A stretch of 64,000 bases of DNA from assembly GCA_942491115.1 (NCBI GenBank), contig CALNZV010000020.1:682001-746000 (forward strand), in the 5' to 3' direction. Both the position numbers and the translations under genes were made by a program. Positions 8,771-17,542 of the stretch are shown one piece after another. The first letter of the stretch is position 1. Each line of letters starts with the position of its first letter. The stretch is from CALNZV01 sp942491115. GTDB lineage: Bacteria > Desulfobacterota > Desulfobacteria > Desulfobacterales > UBA5852. Under the pieces are notes generated by a model, which had not been told where the DNA came from, did not search any database, and saw only the letters and a program-made list of their open reading frames with translations.

Positions 8771-10306
8771 GTGCTAGCGAAAGCATTGAGCGGTGCCGTC
8801 ATCGGCATCGATGCTTACATCGTGGAAGTTGAAGTGGATATTGCATCGGGTCTTCCCGCTTTTACAACCGTGGGTCTACCCGAGATGGCCGTTAAAGAGA
8901 GCCGGGAAAGGGTTAAATCAGCCATTACCAATTCCGGTTATCGTTTCCCGGACGATCGGATCACCATCAATCTGGCGCCGGCACATATCAAAAAGGACGG
9001 AACGGGCTATGATCTGCCAATGGCCGTGGGTATTCTTGCCGCCATGGGCATCGTCCCCAAGGAAGACCTTGGGCAATTTTTACTCATGGGTGAATTGTCA
9101 CTGGACGGCAGAGTGAAGCCTGTGGGCGGGGCCCTTCCCATGGCGCTTGCGGCCCGGCAATCCAGCTATAAAGGCCTTGTCCTTCCCTATGAGAACCGTT
9201 TGGAAGCAGCGGTAGTCGAGTCCATTCATGCCCTGCCCGTCGACACCCTTTCCCAAGTGGTCGACTTTTTTAGAGGAGCCCTGTCGATACCACCGGAAAC
9301 GATCGACCTGAACGCCTTTTTTAGAGACCCTCAGATAAGCGATATCGATTTTTCGGAAGTTGTGGGTCAGGAACAGGCCAAAAGAGCGATAGAAGTGGCA
9401 GCCGCTGGCGGGCACAATCTCGTCATGATAGGGCCGCCAGGAGCGGGGAAAACCATGCTGGCCAAGCGGTTGCCCACCGTTCTTCCCACCTTGACGTTTG
9501 AGGAGGCGCTGGAGACCACGAAGATCTACAGTGTCGTGGGGGGTCTGGGGCCTCACCAGGGGCTCATCACATCCCGCCCCTTTCGGTCGCCCCACCACAC
9601 CATTTCTGATGCCGGCCTGATCGGTGGAGGGCACATTCCCCGTCCCGGAGAAGTCAGTCTCGCCCACAATGGTGTTCTTTTTCTTGACGAACTGCCGGAA
9701 TTCAAAAAACACGTTCTGGAGGTCCTTCGACAACCCCTCGAGGATTCGACCGTTACCATTTCCAGGGCAGCAACCACACTGACTTACCCGTCCCGTTTTA
9801 TGCTCGTTGCCGCCATGAATCCATGCCCGTGCGGATACCTTGGAGACCCCAAGCAGGAATGCCGTTGCTCTCTCAACCAGACTCGTCGCTACCGCACCAA
9901 AATTTCGGGGCCGCTGATGGACCGAATGGACATTCAGATCGAAGTGCCGGCGGTCCATCATCGAGATCTCACCCGCCATGGGTCGGCGGAGTCCTCCGGG
10001 GCCATCCGTCATCGGGTCAGCAAGGCGAGGGCCATCCAAAACAAGCGTTTCAGGGGATCGACCGTTCACTGCAATGCCCAGATGCACGGCCGTCACATAC
10101 GGCAATTCTGCCGGATCAACACAGACAGCCGCCGCCTGCTAGAGGCTGCCGCCGATAAATTGGGCCTTTCGGCAAGGGCCTACCATCGGATCCTCAAAAT
10201 AGCCCGGACCATCGCCGATCTTGAGGCCAGCCAGGACATCCAACCAGGACATATTGCAGAAGGAATTCAATATCGCAGCCTGGATCGGTTTGGCAATTCC
10301 CATTAA
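8771..10306 (+). CDS. comM: ComM/YifB-family Mg-chelatase-like AAA+ ATPase
   Basis: The 511-residue protein has the N-terminal chelatase-like fold (LPAFTTVGLPEMAVKESRERV and NLAPAHIKKDGTGYDLPMAV), Walker A GPPGAGKT at about residues 221-228, the LFLDELPEF Walker B segment, and the ComM C-terminal domain (RAYHRILKIARTIADL). ComM homologues are hexameric helicases that promote branch migration during natural transformation in some bacteria; elsewhere the role is unproven. The start is a GTG at 8771 with a GGGAGG ribosome-binding site seven bases ahead; the frame is open 13 codons further upstream without a start signal. Confidence 0.92.
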   Translation: MLAKALSGAVIGIDAYIVEVEVDIASGLPAFTTVGLPEMAVKESRERVKSAITNSGYRFPDDRITINLAPAHIKKDGTGYDLPMAVGILAAMGIVPKEDLGQFLLMGELSLDGRVKPVGGALPMALAARQSSYKGLVLPYENRLEAAVVESIHALPVDTLSQVVDFFRGALSIPPETIDLNAFFRDPQISDIDFSEVVGQEQAKRAIEVAAAGGHNLVMIGPPGAGKTMLAKRLPTVLPTLTFEEALETTKIYSVVGGLGPHQGLITSRPFRSPHHTISDAGLIGGGHIPRPGEVSLAHNGVLFLDELPEFKKHVLEVLRQPLEDSTVTISRAATTLTYPSRFMLVAAMNPCPCGYLGDPKQECRCSLNQTRRYRTKISGPLMDRMDIQIEVPAVHHRDLTRHGSAESSGAIRHRVSKARAIQNKRFRGSTVHCNAQMHGRHIRQFCRINTDSRRLLEAAADKLGLSARAYHRILKIARTIADLEASQDIQPGHIAEGIQYRSLDRFGNSH

Positions 10307-10949
10307 ATCGGAGGCAGCGGCACCAAAAAGATACGCCCTCGTTTCCTATCCCTTCAGTCCATCAAGAATATCTAATGCGGTTATCTATAACGCTCCAGAT
10401 GGCCCAAATCGAAAGGCCAATGGGTGTCGGATCGGATGCCGGGCAGCTGTCTGAGCCATTTAGGCCGCGTTGAGACGGTTGCCACCTGAGGGTTTCAGAT
10501 TTCTCGATTTTGCCTGTCAGCCAATATGTTCTGCAAGAAAGTCCGTCAGCGACCGTCTTTACACGGCCTTAGTGGCGAGTTTTGGTTGGCAGCAGAACCG
10601 ATACCCATGGGCCGCATAGAACCCCAACTGGTGGATTCTACATAACCGCGATATCTAATCATTAGGGGTCGAATCAGGCTTATCGCAGTCGGCGGCCCCT
10701 CATCCGCCCGATGGAAACCGAGCACATGGGGATCATGGGAAAGCATCCGTCCGGAATGCTCAAGGAATCCTTCCTTGATCCGGGACCGATTCGTCTCCAT
10801 ATTCGTCTGGTTGGTATCGGTCAGCCAAACAAACCGGGACGGCCGGTACAGGGTATCCCTATTTCAGCCATATCGTCTATTGCTGCCGTGACTGTATGGG
10901 GTTTTGCGAAACCGGGAGGCCCGATGCCACCCTCTCGCGGAGGTCACTA
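10307..10949. other. 643-base stretch without a recognisable gene
   Basis: Between comM and the receiver/kinase gene no open frame here has a plausible start and recognisable protein sequence. The right end holds the GGAGG ribosome-binding site (10939-10943) of the next gene. The distance is long for this compact genome, so it could be a decayed gene, but I find no recognisable remnant. Confidence 0.5.
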
Positions 10950-12576
10950 ATGACTCGTCATCCAACTGTGTTAATCGTTGATGGCGACCGGCGACTGTGT
11001 CGTGCACTGGAGTACATCCTCGAACAAAAATCCTATTGTGTGCAGACGGCATCGTCCGGAAAAGAAGCGCTGGAAAAGATGAAGGCCAGTGCCTTCGACC
11101 TTTTTCTCCTGGATATCGGACTGCCCGATTCAAGCGGCATCGGTCTCATGGAGCGCCTGTTGAGCGCTCGTACTAGTGCTCAGGTCATATTGAGGACAGG
11201 GCGTGCATCGGCCGGTATGGCGGTCGAAGCCATGAAGCGCGGTGCATTCGACTACCTGCGAAAGCCATTTCCTCCCGAGGACCTGGATAAAACCATCAAC
11301 AATGCATTGAAGCAGACGCAATTGATCGAGGCCAACCGGGCCATGACCAAACGGTTGACGGTTTCAGAAAGGCGCTACCGGTATCTCATCCATAACTCCC
11401 CGGACGTGATCTACACCCTTGATGCCGAAGGCCGTTTTACCTTCGTGAATAAAGCCGCAGAAACGGTCCTGGGCTACAAGGCCCGAGGGTTGATCGGACG
11501 CATGTACGCGACTCTTTTCGATCCATCGGATTTACAGATTGCCAGATGGCGATTCAACGAGAGAAGGACCGGATTCCGAGCCACGTCGGCGCTTCAGCTT
11601 CGGATCAAGACGGGACCGAGAAAACACCGCCAGCGCCGCCCGGGCAACGGTCGTGTAGCGGTGGAATCAAATGCGACAGGGATGTACCGACCCCAACGTG
11701 ACGAAGGCCTTCGGGTCCGCTTGGGGACTTACGGGGTTGTGCGTGATGTCGGCCAAAGAAAACAGCTGGAAGACCGACTGCTCCAGGCAAATAAAATGCA
11801 GGCCGTCGGCAACCCGGCGGGGGGCATCGCTCACGATTTCAATAATCTGCTAATGGGGATTCAAGGCAACGTGTCGCTGATGTTGATGGATCTGACATCG
11901 ACAGATGGTTTCTACAAGCGTCTGAAAAATATCGAGCAGCATGTTCAAAACGGTGCTGAGATGACTCGGCAGCTGCGGGGATTCGTCAGAAAAAGACGGT
12001 TTGAAATTCAGACCGTCAATATCAACGATCTCATCCGAAACCAGAATCGGTTGTTTGGGGGACCCCGGAAGGAAATCTGCCATCAAGGAAGAGCTGTCCC
12101 CCAATACCTGGCCGGTCGACGTCGATCCCGTTCAAATTGAGCAGGTTCTGCTGAATCTCTATGTCAATGCATGGCACGCCATGCCCGACGGCGGTTCGCT
12201 GCTTATTCGAACACGAAACGTGGTGATCTCATCCAATGACCCCTTGGTTCGATCGGCAAGGATCCATACCGGTCGATTTGTCCGCATCTCCGTCACCGAC
12301 AATGGCACCGGGATGGAAACCCGTACTCTACAGAGACTATTCGAACCCTTTTTCACGACCAAAGGTTTCGGCAAAAGCAGCGGTCTCGGGCTGTCTTTGG
12401 CTGACGGCATCATCAAGAATCACGGGGGGTTGATTCGAGCCTACAGCAAGACAGGGAAAGGATCGCGGCTTATTGTTCTGCTGCCAGCATCTGAAAAGCG
12501 CCTGTCGCCACCCACGCCTGACAACGGCCTCACGACGAAAGAAACCCATCAAAAAGCCATCGATACCCCCAAATAG
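10950..12576 (+). pseudogene. Receiver-PAS-histidine kinase, frameshifted
   Basis: A receiver domain (about residues 1-120), a PAS domain (about 130-270) and a HisKA domain (GGIAHDFNNLLMGIQGNVSL) are encoded in one frame from the ATG at 10950, which has a GGAGG site. The frame is lost at about 12078: the sense runs to KEI at 12075-12077 and resumes one base later as AIKEELSPNTWPVDVDP, giving the rest of the ATPase domain (NLYVNAWHAMPDGG, NGTGME, GLGLSLADGIIKNHGG) to the stop at 12576. One extra base would restore a kinase of about 541 residues. The receiver has VDGD where VDDD is usual, which fits decay, but an assembly error explains the shift as well. Confidence 0.75.
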
Positions 12577-12973
12577 CCGGCCTGCAGCCATCCGGCATTT
12601 TCCCGGTCTGGCCCCATAGCCTTGAGCCGTCCGAATAGGGGGTGCGGATCGATGGGAAGAAAACGCCTTCCCAGCCATGAAACCGGGAAGGGCTGCATGG
12701 CCCCGTAGATCGGCTGAGACGGTGCATCACCGTGGGGGATCATTTGGCTCCTGCCCCTGGATTCGCCCGAAAGCTGGACGATGTTCCCGAGGACGGCACA
12801 AAAATGATCGAAACGGTGTCGATACAACTCCATGAGGGAAGGGACTGCAGAGGCGCTGGATGTCGAATCGATATCTCCCCCTCAGGCCGATCAAACGCAT
12901 GCTCTCGGGGAAAACTCAAATCGAAAACTGCCCGTGGGCGGAAAATCCAGCGAGGTCGCAACGGGTGGTAGGC
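12577..12973. other. 397-base stretch without a recognisable gene
   Basis: This spacer lies between two convergent genes. A short inverted repeat (GCCGG 12576-12580 with CCGGC 12592-12596, then ATTTTCCC) just after the kinase stop is a weak terminator candidate. Open frames on the minus strand reach about 90 codons but have no start signal or familiar sequence. I see nothing else. Confidence 0.4.
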
Positions 12974-13501
12974 TTAAATATCCCGGATAAAATCCTGAAT
13001 CAAAGAGTCGGCATAATTGAAATCAATTTCGGAACGCTTTTCAAACGCCAAATCCTGATTGGCATTTTTAAGTTTTTTGAGCAGGCTGAGTATGATCAGC
13101 ATCAAAATCTTGTTGCCGGCTCTTGGATTGTCCCGAATAAAGGTCATCAGATTGCGTTTGTGGATTCGCACCGCCAAGGCTTCCTCGGAGCATATGACAC
13201 TGGCGGTTCTCTGTTCTGATGTAAAAATGGCGGCCTCGCCGAACATCTCCCCGGATTCTATGGAGGAGATAAAGACTTCATCGTCATTGAGATCTTTGAA
13301 GCTTACATCCGCAGACCCCCGAACGATGGCGAAAAGATAATCCCCCGTTTCGCTTTGGGCGAGAATTTTTTCTCCCTTTTTGTAGTGGACCGCCTCCGCA
13401 AGGTTCAGCAATCGTTCGAGTTCTTCTTCGGTCAAATGATAAAACAGGTCAACGGCCCGAATATCGGCCAGATAAGGGGTCATATCCACTAAATCGACCA
13501 T
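12974..13501 (-). CDS. Stand-alone cyclic nucleotide-binding domain protein
   Basis: The 175-residue protein is essentially a single cyclic-nucleotide-binding fold: an N-terminal helix pair (VDLFYHLTEEELERLL), the beta-roll (KKGEKILAQSETGDYLFAIVRGSADV), and the phosphate-binding cassette region SGEMFGEAAIFTSEQRTASV at about residues 80-105. The RTAS end of the cassette fits a ligand-binding domain. No DNA-binding domain follows, only a helical tail of about 45 residues, so it is not a CRP-type regulator. The start has a good AGGGAGG site. A promoter is predicted upstream. Partner and ligand are unknown. Confidence 0.85.
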   Translation of the reverse strand: MVDLVDMTPYLADIRAVDLFYHLTEEELERLLNLAEAVHYKKGEKILAQSETGDYLFAIVRGSADVSFKDLNDDEVFISSIESGEMFGEAAIFTSEQRTASVICSEEALAVRIHKRNLMTFIRDNPRAGNKILMLIILSLLKKLKNANQDLAFEKRSEIDFNYADSLIQDFIRDI

Positions 13502-13542
13502 GACGGCCTCCCTGTGTATTCACCTTGTCTCACGCAGTGGTC

Positions 13543-13571
13543 AACATATAGAAAACCGTCGAAAGAGTCAA
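13543..13571 (-). promoter_or_regulatory. Candidate promoter of the cyclic nucleotide-binding gene
   Basis: On the minus strand TTGACT (13571-13566) and TATGTT (13548-13543) are 17 bases apart, 42 bases before the ATG. The remainder of the 352-base divergent spacer (13502-13853) shows no gene. Confidence 0.5.
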
Positions 13572-13853
13572 GCCGGTAAAACCATGTATTTATAAGGAGA
13601 TTGAGTCTAGAACCACGATTGAGATCGACGCGGCGCCCCCTCTGAATCATCGGTGTCCGACACCCGAGCGATCGGCCTTTCAGGACCGATTGAGGTGATT
13701 GCCGGTATCTACCGAGGGCTCGAATCGGGCTTTCGAGGGTTGATTTCAATCCATGGGTTCAATATAATTTCCAAGAGATACGCCTTGACCGCTGAATGAG
13801 TAGGTGCCTATCGATGGGCGCAGCGCCTTACCTCACCACAGAAAGGGTTATCA

Positions 13854-14117
13854 ATGAAGGAAGACTGGAAACAGCTATTGGAATGTGCGATCTCCTGTTC
13901 GTCCTGCAGCTCGTCGATTGGGCCCAACGACTTGCGGATTCTGTCCGCATACACCCACAAGCCCATCTGTATGCCATGCAAGAAGAAGGAAGAGGAGCGG
14001 GATGACTATCCAGAAATATCCCAGAACATGATCGGTGCCTGCATGGCCGATTCAGAAATCCTGTACGGTGACCCCGGGGCGTTTTGTTACCATCATTTCT
14101 ACCCCTTCAAATGCTGA
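13854..14117 (+). CDS. Small cysteine-rich, probable zinc-ribbon protein
   Basis: This 87-residue product begins MKEDWKQLLECAISCSSC and has two CxxC pairs (C15/C18 and C39/C42) spaced as in a zinc ribbon, plus C11, C63, C78 and the terminal C87. The C-terminal half (EILYGDPGAFCYHHFYPFKC) is rich in aromatic residues and histidine, so a second metal site is possible. A purine-rich AGAAAGGG site lies before the ATG. I do not recognise a named family. Coding is supported by the ribosome-binding site and the ordered cysteines. Confidence 0.65.
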   Translation: MKEDWKQLLECAISCSSCSSSIGPNDLRILSAYTHKPICMPCKKKEEERDDYPEISQNMIGACMADSEILYGDPGAFCYHHFYPFKC

Positions 14118-14179
14118 CGGCCCTTGTCGCCTCTGCCATATATGGGCGCCATAGCTCCAATCGACCCAAACGTGCCCCA

Positions 14180-14404
14180 TCAGTCCACCGTCTGGAAGGA
14201 GGAAAGCGCACGGGCGATCGATTCCTCTCTTCCGTGAATCACATCGCCAACGGCGATAACGGTTTGCGTGTCGTCGTTTTTTGAAACAAATATCAACTCC
14301 CCTTCATCCCAGACCCGAATCAGGTCATTGGGGTCGCCCCCAACCCTCTCCTGGTAGATCCGCCTGATCAGATTTCCCATCTCTGTCAGTATGGTTTTAG
14401 GCAT
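14180..14404 (-). CDS. Small conserved-looking protein of unknown function
   Basis: The product has 74 residues, starting MPKTILTEMGNLIRRIYQER and containing DPNDLIRVWDEGELIFVSKNDD and a hydrophobic strand TVIAVGDVI. No signal peptide, membrane segment or metal motif is visible. The ATG at 14404 has a very strong site (AGGGAGGGG) nine bases upstream, which decides the start against an ATG 14 codons earlier. It lies downstream of fmdB on the same strand, so the two may be co-transcribed. Confidence 0.6.
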   Translation of the reverse strand: MPKTILTEMGNLIRRIYQERVGGDPNDLIRVWDEGELIFVSKNDDTQTVIAVGDVIHGREESIARALSSFQTVD

Positions 14405-14566
14405 GTGCCCCCCTCCCTGTGATGTTGTGACCGAGTCGGCCGCCATAAAGCAGCCTAATTCTCAGCACTATTGGTCCGTCATGGGCTGCCGTCAACATTA
14501 CCCTATTTCAGCCGAGGGAAGACGCAGTGCAGAGAGGCCTCCGATACGGATTCATCTTCAAGCGCA

Positions 14567-14587
14567 AGGGCGGCAGCCTGCCGCCCT
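14567..14587 (-). terminator. GC-rich hairpin after fmdB
   Basis: AGGGCGGCA (14567-14575) and TGCCGCCCT (14579-14587) form a nine-base-pair stem with a three-base loop, 12 bases beyond the fmdB stop. No U-run follows on the minus strand, so it could be an atypical terminator or an mRNA-end stabiliser. Confidence 0.4.
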
Positions 14588-14599
14588 GGGTCAGCAGGC

Positions 14600-14791
14600 T
14601 CAGGAGAAACCGGCACCGCTCTTGGGGCCGTGACCGCTGTCGCCCGAAGAGCAGCAAACAGCGGCACTCATCAATCTCTTGACCCGGGTGTCCGAGCAGC
14701 CGGGACAAGACACCGGATCCCGATCTGATGCGAAAACCAGCATTTCGAAGCAGCAGCCGCAAGCTTCGCATTGATATTCATAAAGCGGCAT
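14600..14791 (-). CDS. FmdB-family zinc-ribbon protein
   Basis: The 63-residue protein has the FmdB/CxxC_CxxC_SSSS pattern: MPLYEYQCEACG with C8/C11, a hydrophobic strand, and VSCPGC with C29/C32, followed by a serine/glycine-rich tail. Such proteins are small putative zinc-binding regulators, first noted near formamidase and formylmethanofuran dehydrogenase genes; their action is not settled. A good AAGGAG site precedes the ATG. Its leader contains several hairpins. Confidence 0.85.
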   Translation of the reverse strand: MPLYEYQCEACGCCFEMLVFASDRDPVSCPGCSDTRVKRLMSAAVCCSSGDSGHGPKSGAGFS

Positions 14792-15119
14792 GGTTCCAAA
14801 ACTCCTTTCTGTCCACTGTGATGGAATGACCGTTGGAGGGCATCCTCCACACGGTGCGCTCTCTTTCGAGAGAAGCCATCACCCGCCGTGGCTTGGGATT
14901 CGATCGGTCCGCCCCGGAGCGAAAACCCATCCCGGATGGGAATGCCCTTGGCATCGGTCATTTTACATTTATCTTTCCTCTGGGTTCTCAACGGCAAGAC
15001 TGGCGGCGGCCGGTGTTCGAGACAGCCACTGAACCGATATGCCAAAAAACGCCCGTCAACGCCGATTCTCCCATGATTGGGGGTCCTTACCAATGGCTGA
15101 CTGAGGAGATCATACTAAC
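14792..15119 (-). promoter_or_regulatory. Structured leader of fmdB / divergent spacer
   Basis: No gene is seen in these 328 bases. Read towards fmdB there are three hairpins: CCCATC/GATGGG at 14926-14940 followed by TTTT; CTCTC/GAGAG at 14859-14872; and ACCGT plus GGAGG paired with CCTCC plus ACGGT at 14829-14855. The first resembles a weak terminator, so attenuation is possible. The right end carries the GAGGAG site of the Ntn-hydrolase gene. Confidence 0.35.
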
Positions 15120-15749
15120 ATGTCGCAAATAATCGCATGCAAATCAACATCGGGGATTGTGCTTGGGGCCGATTCATCCGCCGTTGAATTCGGAATGGAT
15201 GGAATGGTCCTGCATCGCCCCATTCAAAGGCTCCACATACTGACGCCAAAAGCGGTGATACTTGCAGGCGGAGCCCCCGAAGGAGAGGCCATCTGCAGGG
15301 AGTTGAAAGCCTTTGTCAGTGACGAGGGGGTGTCGTCCATCGATGACCTGCTACCGGCGGCACTTTCCTTCTTGACCAGTTCTTATACCGAATTCATGAC
15401 GAAAAAATGCGAGTTCCATCCTGTGGATCCGACCCATCACCTTCACTTTATTTTGGCCGGGGTTTCCGATACCGCCTCCTCTGATCCATTTCGGATTTAT
15501 CTGATGTGGACCAAAAAAAAACGGCCGCAACTGGATAGTGATGAAATCGAGTCGGTTTATGCGGTTCCTCGAATGGTCGGCCTCGAACATATGCTCTATC
15601 AGAAGTGGCGTGAAAACCTCCCTGTGAATGTGGCGATGTCGGCCGTAAAAGAGGCGTTCAGAAGACAGGCCGAGGTCCATGAGGAGATCAACGGGCCTTT
15701 CGCTTTCGGCGTACTGGGCCGTGACGGGTTCGAGGATCTCTCCGAGTAA
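15120..15749 (+). CDS. Orphan proteasome-like Ntn-hydrolase family protein
   Basis: The 209-residue protein begins MSQIIACKSTSGIVLGADSS. After removal of Met1 this aligns without gaps to the start of proteasome beta subunits and HslV, where the nucleophile is Thr1 and D17 is conserved: here Ser is at position 1 and Asp at position 17. The position of the catalytic Lys33 appears to hold Arg (LHRPIQRLHIL), and AVILAGGAPEGEA matches the strand and AG(S/G) turn that follow. No HslU, Pup-system or accessory gene is nearby. It may be a distant peptidase or a non-catalytic relative. The fold assignment is my inference from the N-terminal pattern. Confidence 0.6.
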   Translation: MSQIIACKSTSGIVLGADSSAVEFGMDGMVLHRPIQRLHILTPKAVILAGGAPEGEAICRELKAFVSDEGVSSIDDLLPAALSFLTSSYTEFMTKKCEFHPVDPTHHLHFILAGVSDTASSDPFRIYLMWTKKKRPQLDSDEIESVYAVPRMVGLEHMLYQKWRENLPVNVAMSAVKEAFRRQAEVHEEINGPFAFGVLGRDGFEDLSE

Positions 15750-16169
15750 ATCGCAACGGAAACCCTTTTTGAAGATCACCAGATCCGGCCGCCGCTGTTG
15801 AAGCATGGCCCATCCGTCGTCAAGGACGGGCGGGCTGACCTTTCTCCGGAGGGATCGTCGGTGATCGACCGCCGCACCACGCCCTGCCGACGGGCCTTCA
15901 GCAGTGGCCGGCATTTCCCAGACCCACTGTTGCACGGTGGGCTTCTTTACTGTATAGTGCGCCAAATTAGGCAAATGTTCTAGACAACACCGACCCTTAA
16001 TCCCCCCGGTATTTTCCGGGACTTATCGACATTAAGCGTTTGTTTTTATTTGTATATTTTAATTGGCTCCCGAAGGGTTCCCGTCGACGCAAATGGTACA
16101 GGATGCGGTGAGGGATAAGAGCAAAACTCAGCACAAGGAATCATCCGTGCATTTGGAGAGGGCGTAGAG
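15750..16169 (+). promoter_or_regulatory. Spacer before fabF with candidate promoter
   Basis: No gene is seen in these 420 bases. TTGCAC (15930-15935) and TATAGT (15953-15958) are 17 bases apart, a moderate promoter match that would give a leader of about 205 bases. CCCAC and GTGGG around 15923-15940 form a short hairpin over it. A strongly AT-rich patch lies at 16036-16062. A GGAG site precedes the fabF ATG. Confidence 0.4.
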
Positions 16170-17420
16170 ATGGCTTTGAATCGAGTGGTCGTGACGGGCA
16201 TGGGCGCCCTGACGCCGATTGGCAACACATTGGATGAGTATTGGGAAGCACTTGTCAGTGGGAAAAGTGGCGCCGCACCCATAACCTCATTCAATACGGA
16301 AAAATTCAAAACGAAATTTGCCTGCGAAGTCAAGAATTTCAACCCAGAGGATTTCATCGATCCCAAAGAGGTCAAGCGGTTGGATCCATTCACCCGTTTC
16401 ACGCTGGTCGCGGCCGACGAGGCGGTTCGGCATTCGAAACTGGACCTGGACGGCATCGATCAGGACCGCGCCGGCATCATCTGGGGATCCGGCATTGGAG
16501 GGCTTCAGACCCTTCAGGAAGAAATGGCAAAGTTTTATACCGGAGATGGCAGACCCCGTTTTACCCCCTTTTTCATCCCCAAGATGATCGCCGATATCAG
16601 CGCCGGTCACCTTTCCATCCGTTTCGGATTCAAAGGGCCCAATTTCGGAACCGTGTCTGCCTGCGCTTCAGCGACCCATGCCATTCTGGATGCCGTCAAC
16701 TACATTCGCTTAGACAAGGCGGACATCATCATCACCGGGGGGTCGGAAGCGGCGATCAGCGAGGCGGGCGTCGGGGGGTTCAACGCCATGAAAGCGCTAT
16801 CGGTAAGAAACGACGATCCGGCCAGAGCGTCGAGACCCTTTGACAAAGACAGGGACGGGTTTGTCATTGGCGAAGGCGCCGGCGCCCTCGTTCTGGAATC
16901 TTTAGACCATGCCAAGGCCAGAGGTGCCGTGATCTACGGAGAGATTTTGGGTGGGGGCATGTCGGCGGATGCCCATCACATCACGGCTCCGCATCCAGAG
17001 GGAGAAGGCGCGGGAAAAGTGATGGTCAATGCCTTGAAAGATGCCGGCATGTCACCCCGGGAAATCGACTACATCAACGCCCACGGCACATCCACACCCC
17101 TCGGCGACATCAGTGAATCGTCGGCTGTACGAAGGGTTTTCGGGGATCATGCGGATAAACTCAACGTCAGCTCCACCAAATCCATGACCGGCCATCTGCT
17201 GGGAGCTGCGGGTGCCATCGAATCGATTGCCTGCATCATGGCCACCATGAACGATATTGTGCCCCCCACCATCAATCATTTCACCGACGATGACCGGATC
17301 GATCCGGGGCTGAATTTCACTTTCAACGAGGCTCAGAAACGACCCATCCGGACGGCCCTCAGCAATACGTTTGGGTTCGGCGGTCACAACGCTTCAGTGA
17401 TTTTCCGCAAGTGGGACTGA
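16170..17420 (+). CDS. fabF: Beta-ketoacyl-ACP synthase II
   Basis: FabF elongates acyl-ACP with malonyl-ACP in type II fatty acid synthesis. The 416-residue protein has the family length and the full Cys-His-His set: C165 in VSACASATH, the histidine in INAHGTSTPLGD and the histidine in SMTGHLLGAAG, plus the C-terminal NTFGFGGHNASVIF. It is not in a fab cluster: no acpP, fabD or fabG is adjacent, and fabH lies 7 kb away on the same strand. It converges on the quinone oxidoreductase gene. Confidence 0.96.
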   Translation: MALNRVVVTGMGALTPIGNTLDEYWEALVSGKSGAAPITSFNTEKFKTKFACEVKNFNPEDFIDPKEVKRLDPFTRFTLVAADEAVRHSKLDLDGIDQDRAGIIWGSGIGGLQTLQEEMAKFYTGDGRPRFTPFFIPKMIADISAGHLSIRFGFKGPNFGTVSACASATHAILDAVNYIRLDKADIIITGGSEAAISEAGVGGFNAMKALSVRNDDPARASRPFDKDRDGFVIGEGAGALVLESLDHAKARGAVIYGEILGGGMSADAHHITAPHPEGEGAGKVMVNALKDAGMSPREIDYINAHGTSTPLGDISESSAVRRVFGDHADKLNVSSTKSMTGHLLGAAGAIESIACIMATMNDIVPPTINHFTDDDRIDPGLNFTFNEAQKRPIRTALSNTFGFGGHNASVIFRKWD

Positions 17421-17542
17421 ATAGCGTCCGAAGGGGGAGCCCCACACGCCATTGTCAGATCGGATCAAGGGGAGTGCCGGACGGAGCGGGATCGCCTAAC
17501 ATGACCGCCCCTCGGAACCGGATGCATTAGAGGTGTCGGTTC

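Noticed and set aside
12577..12833. Minus-strand frame of about 95 codons as a small gene
   Set aside because: No ribosome-binding site, no composition typical of the neighbours and no familiar motif.
14880..14930. Possible tRNA T-arm (GATCGAATCCC read on the minus strand)
   Set aside because: No complementary T-stem, anticodon arm or acceptor stem can be formed around it.
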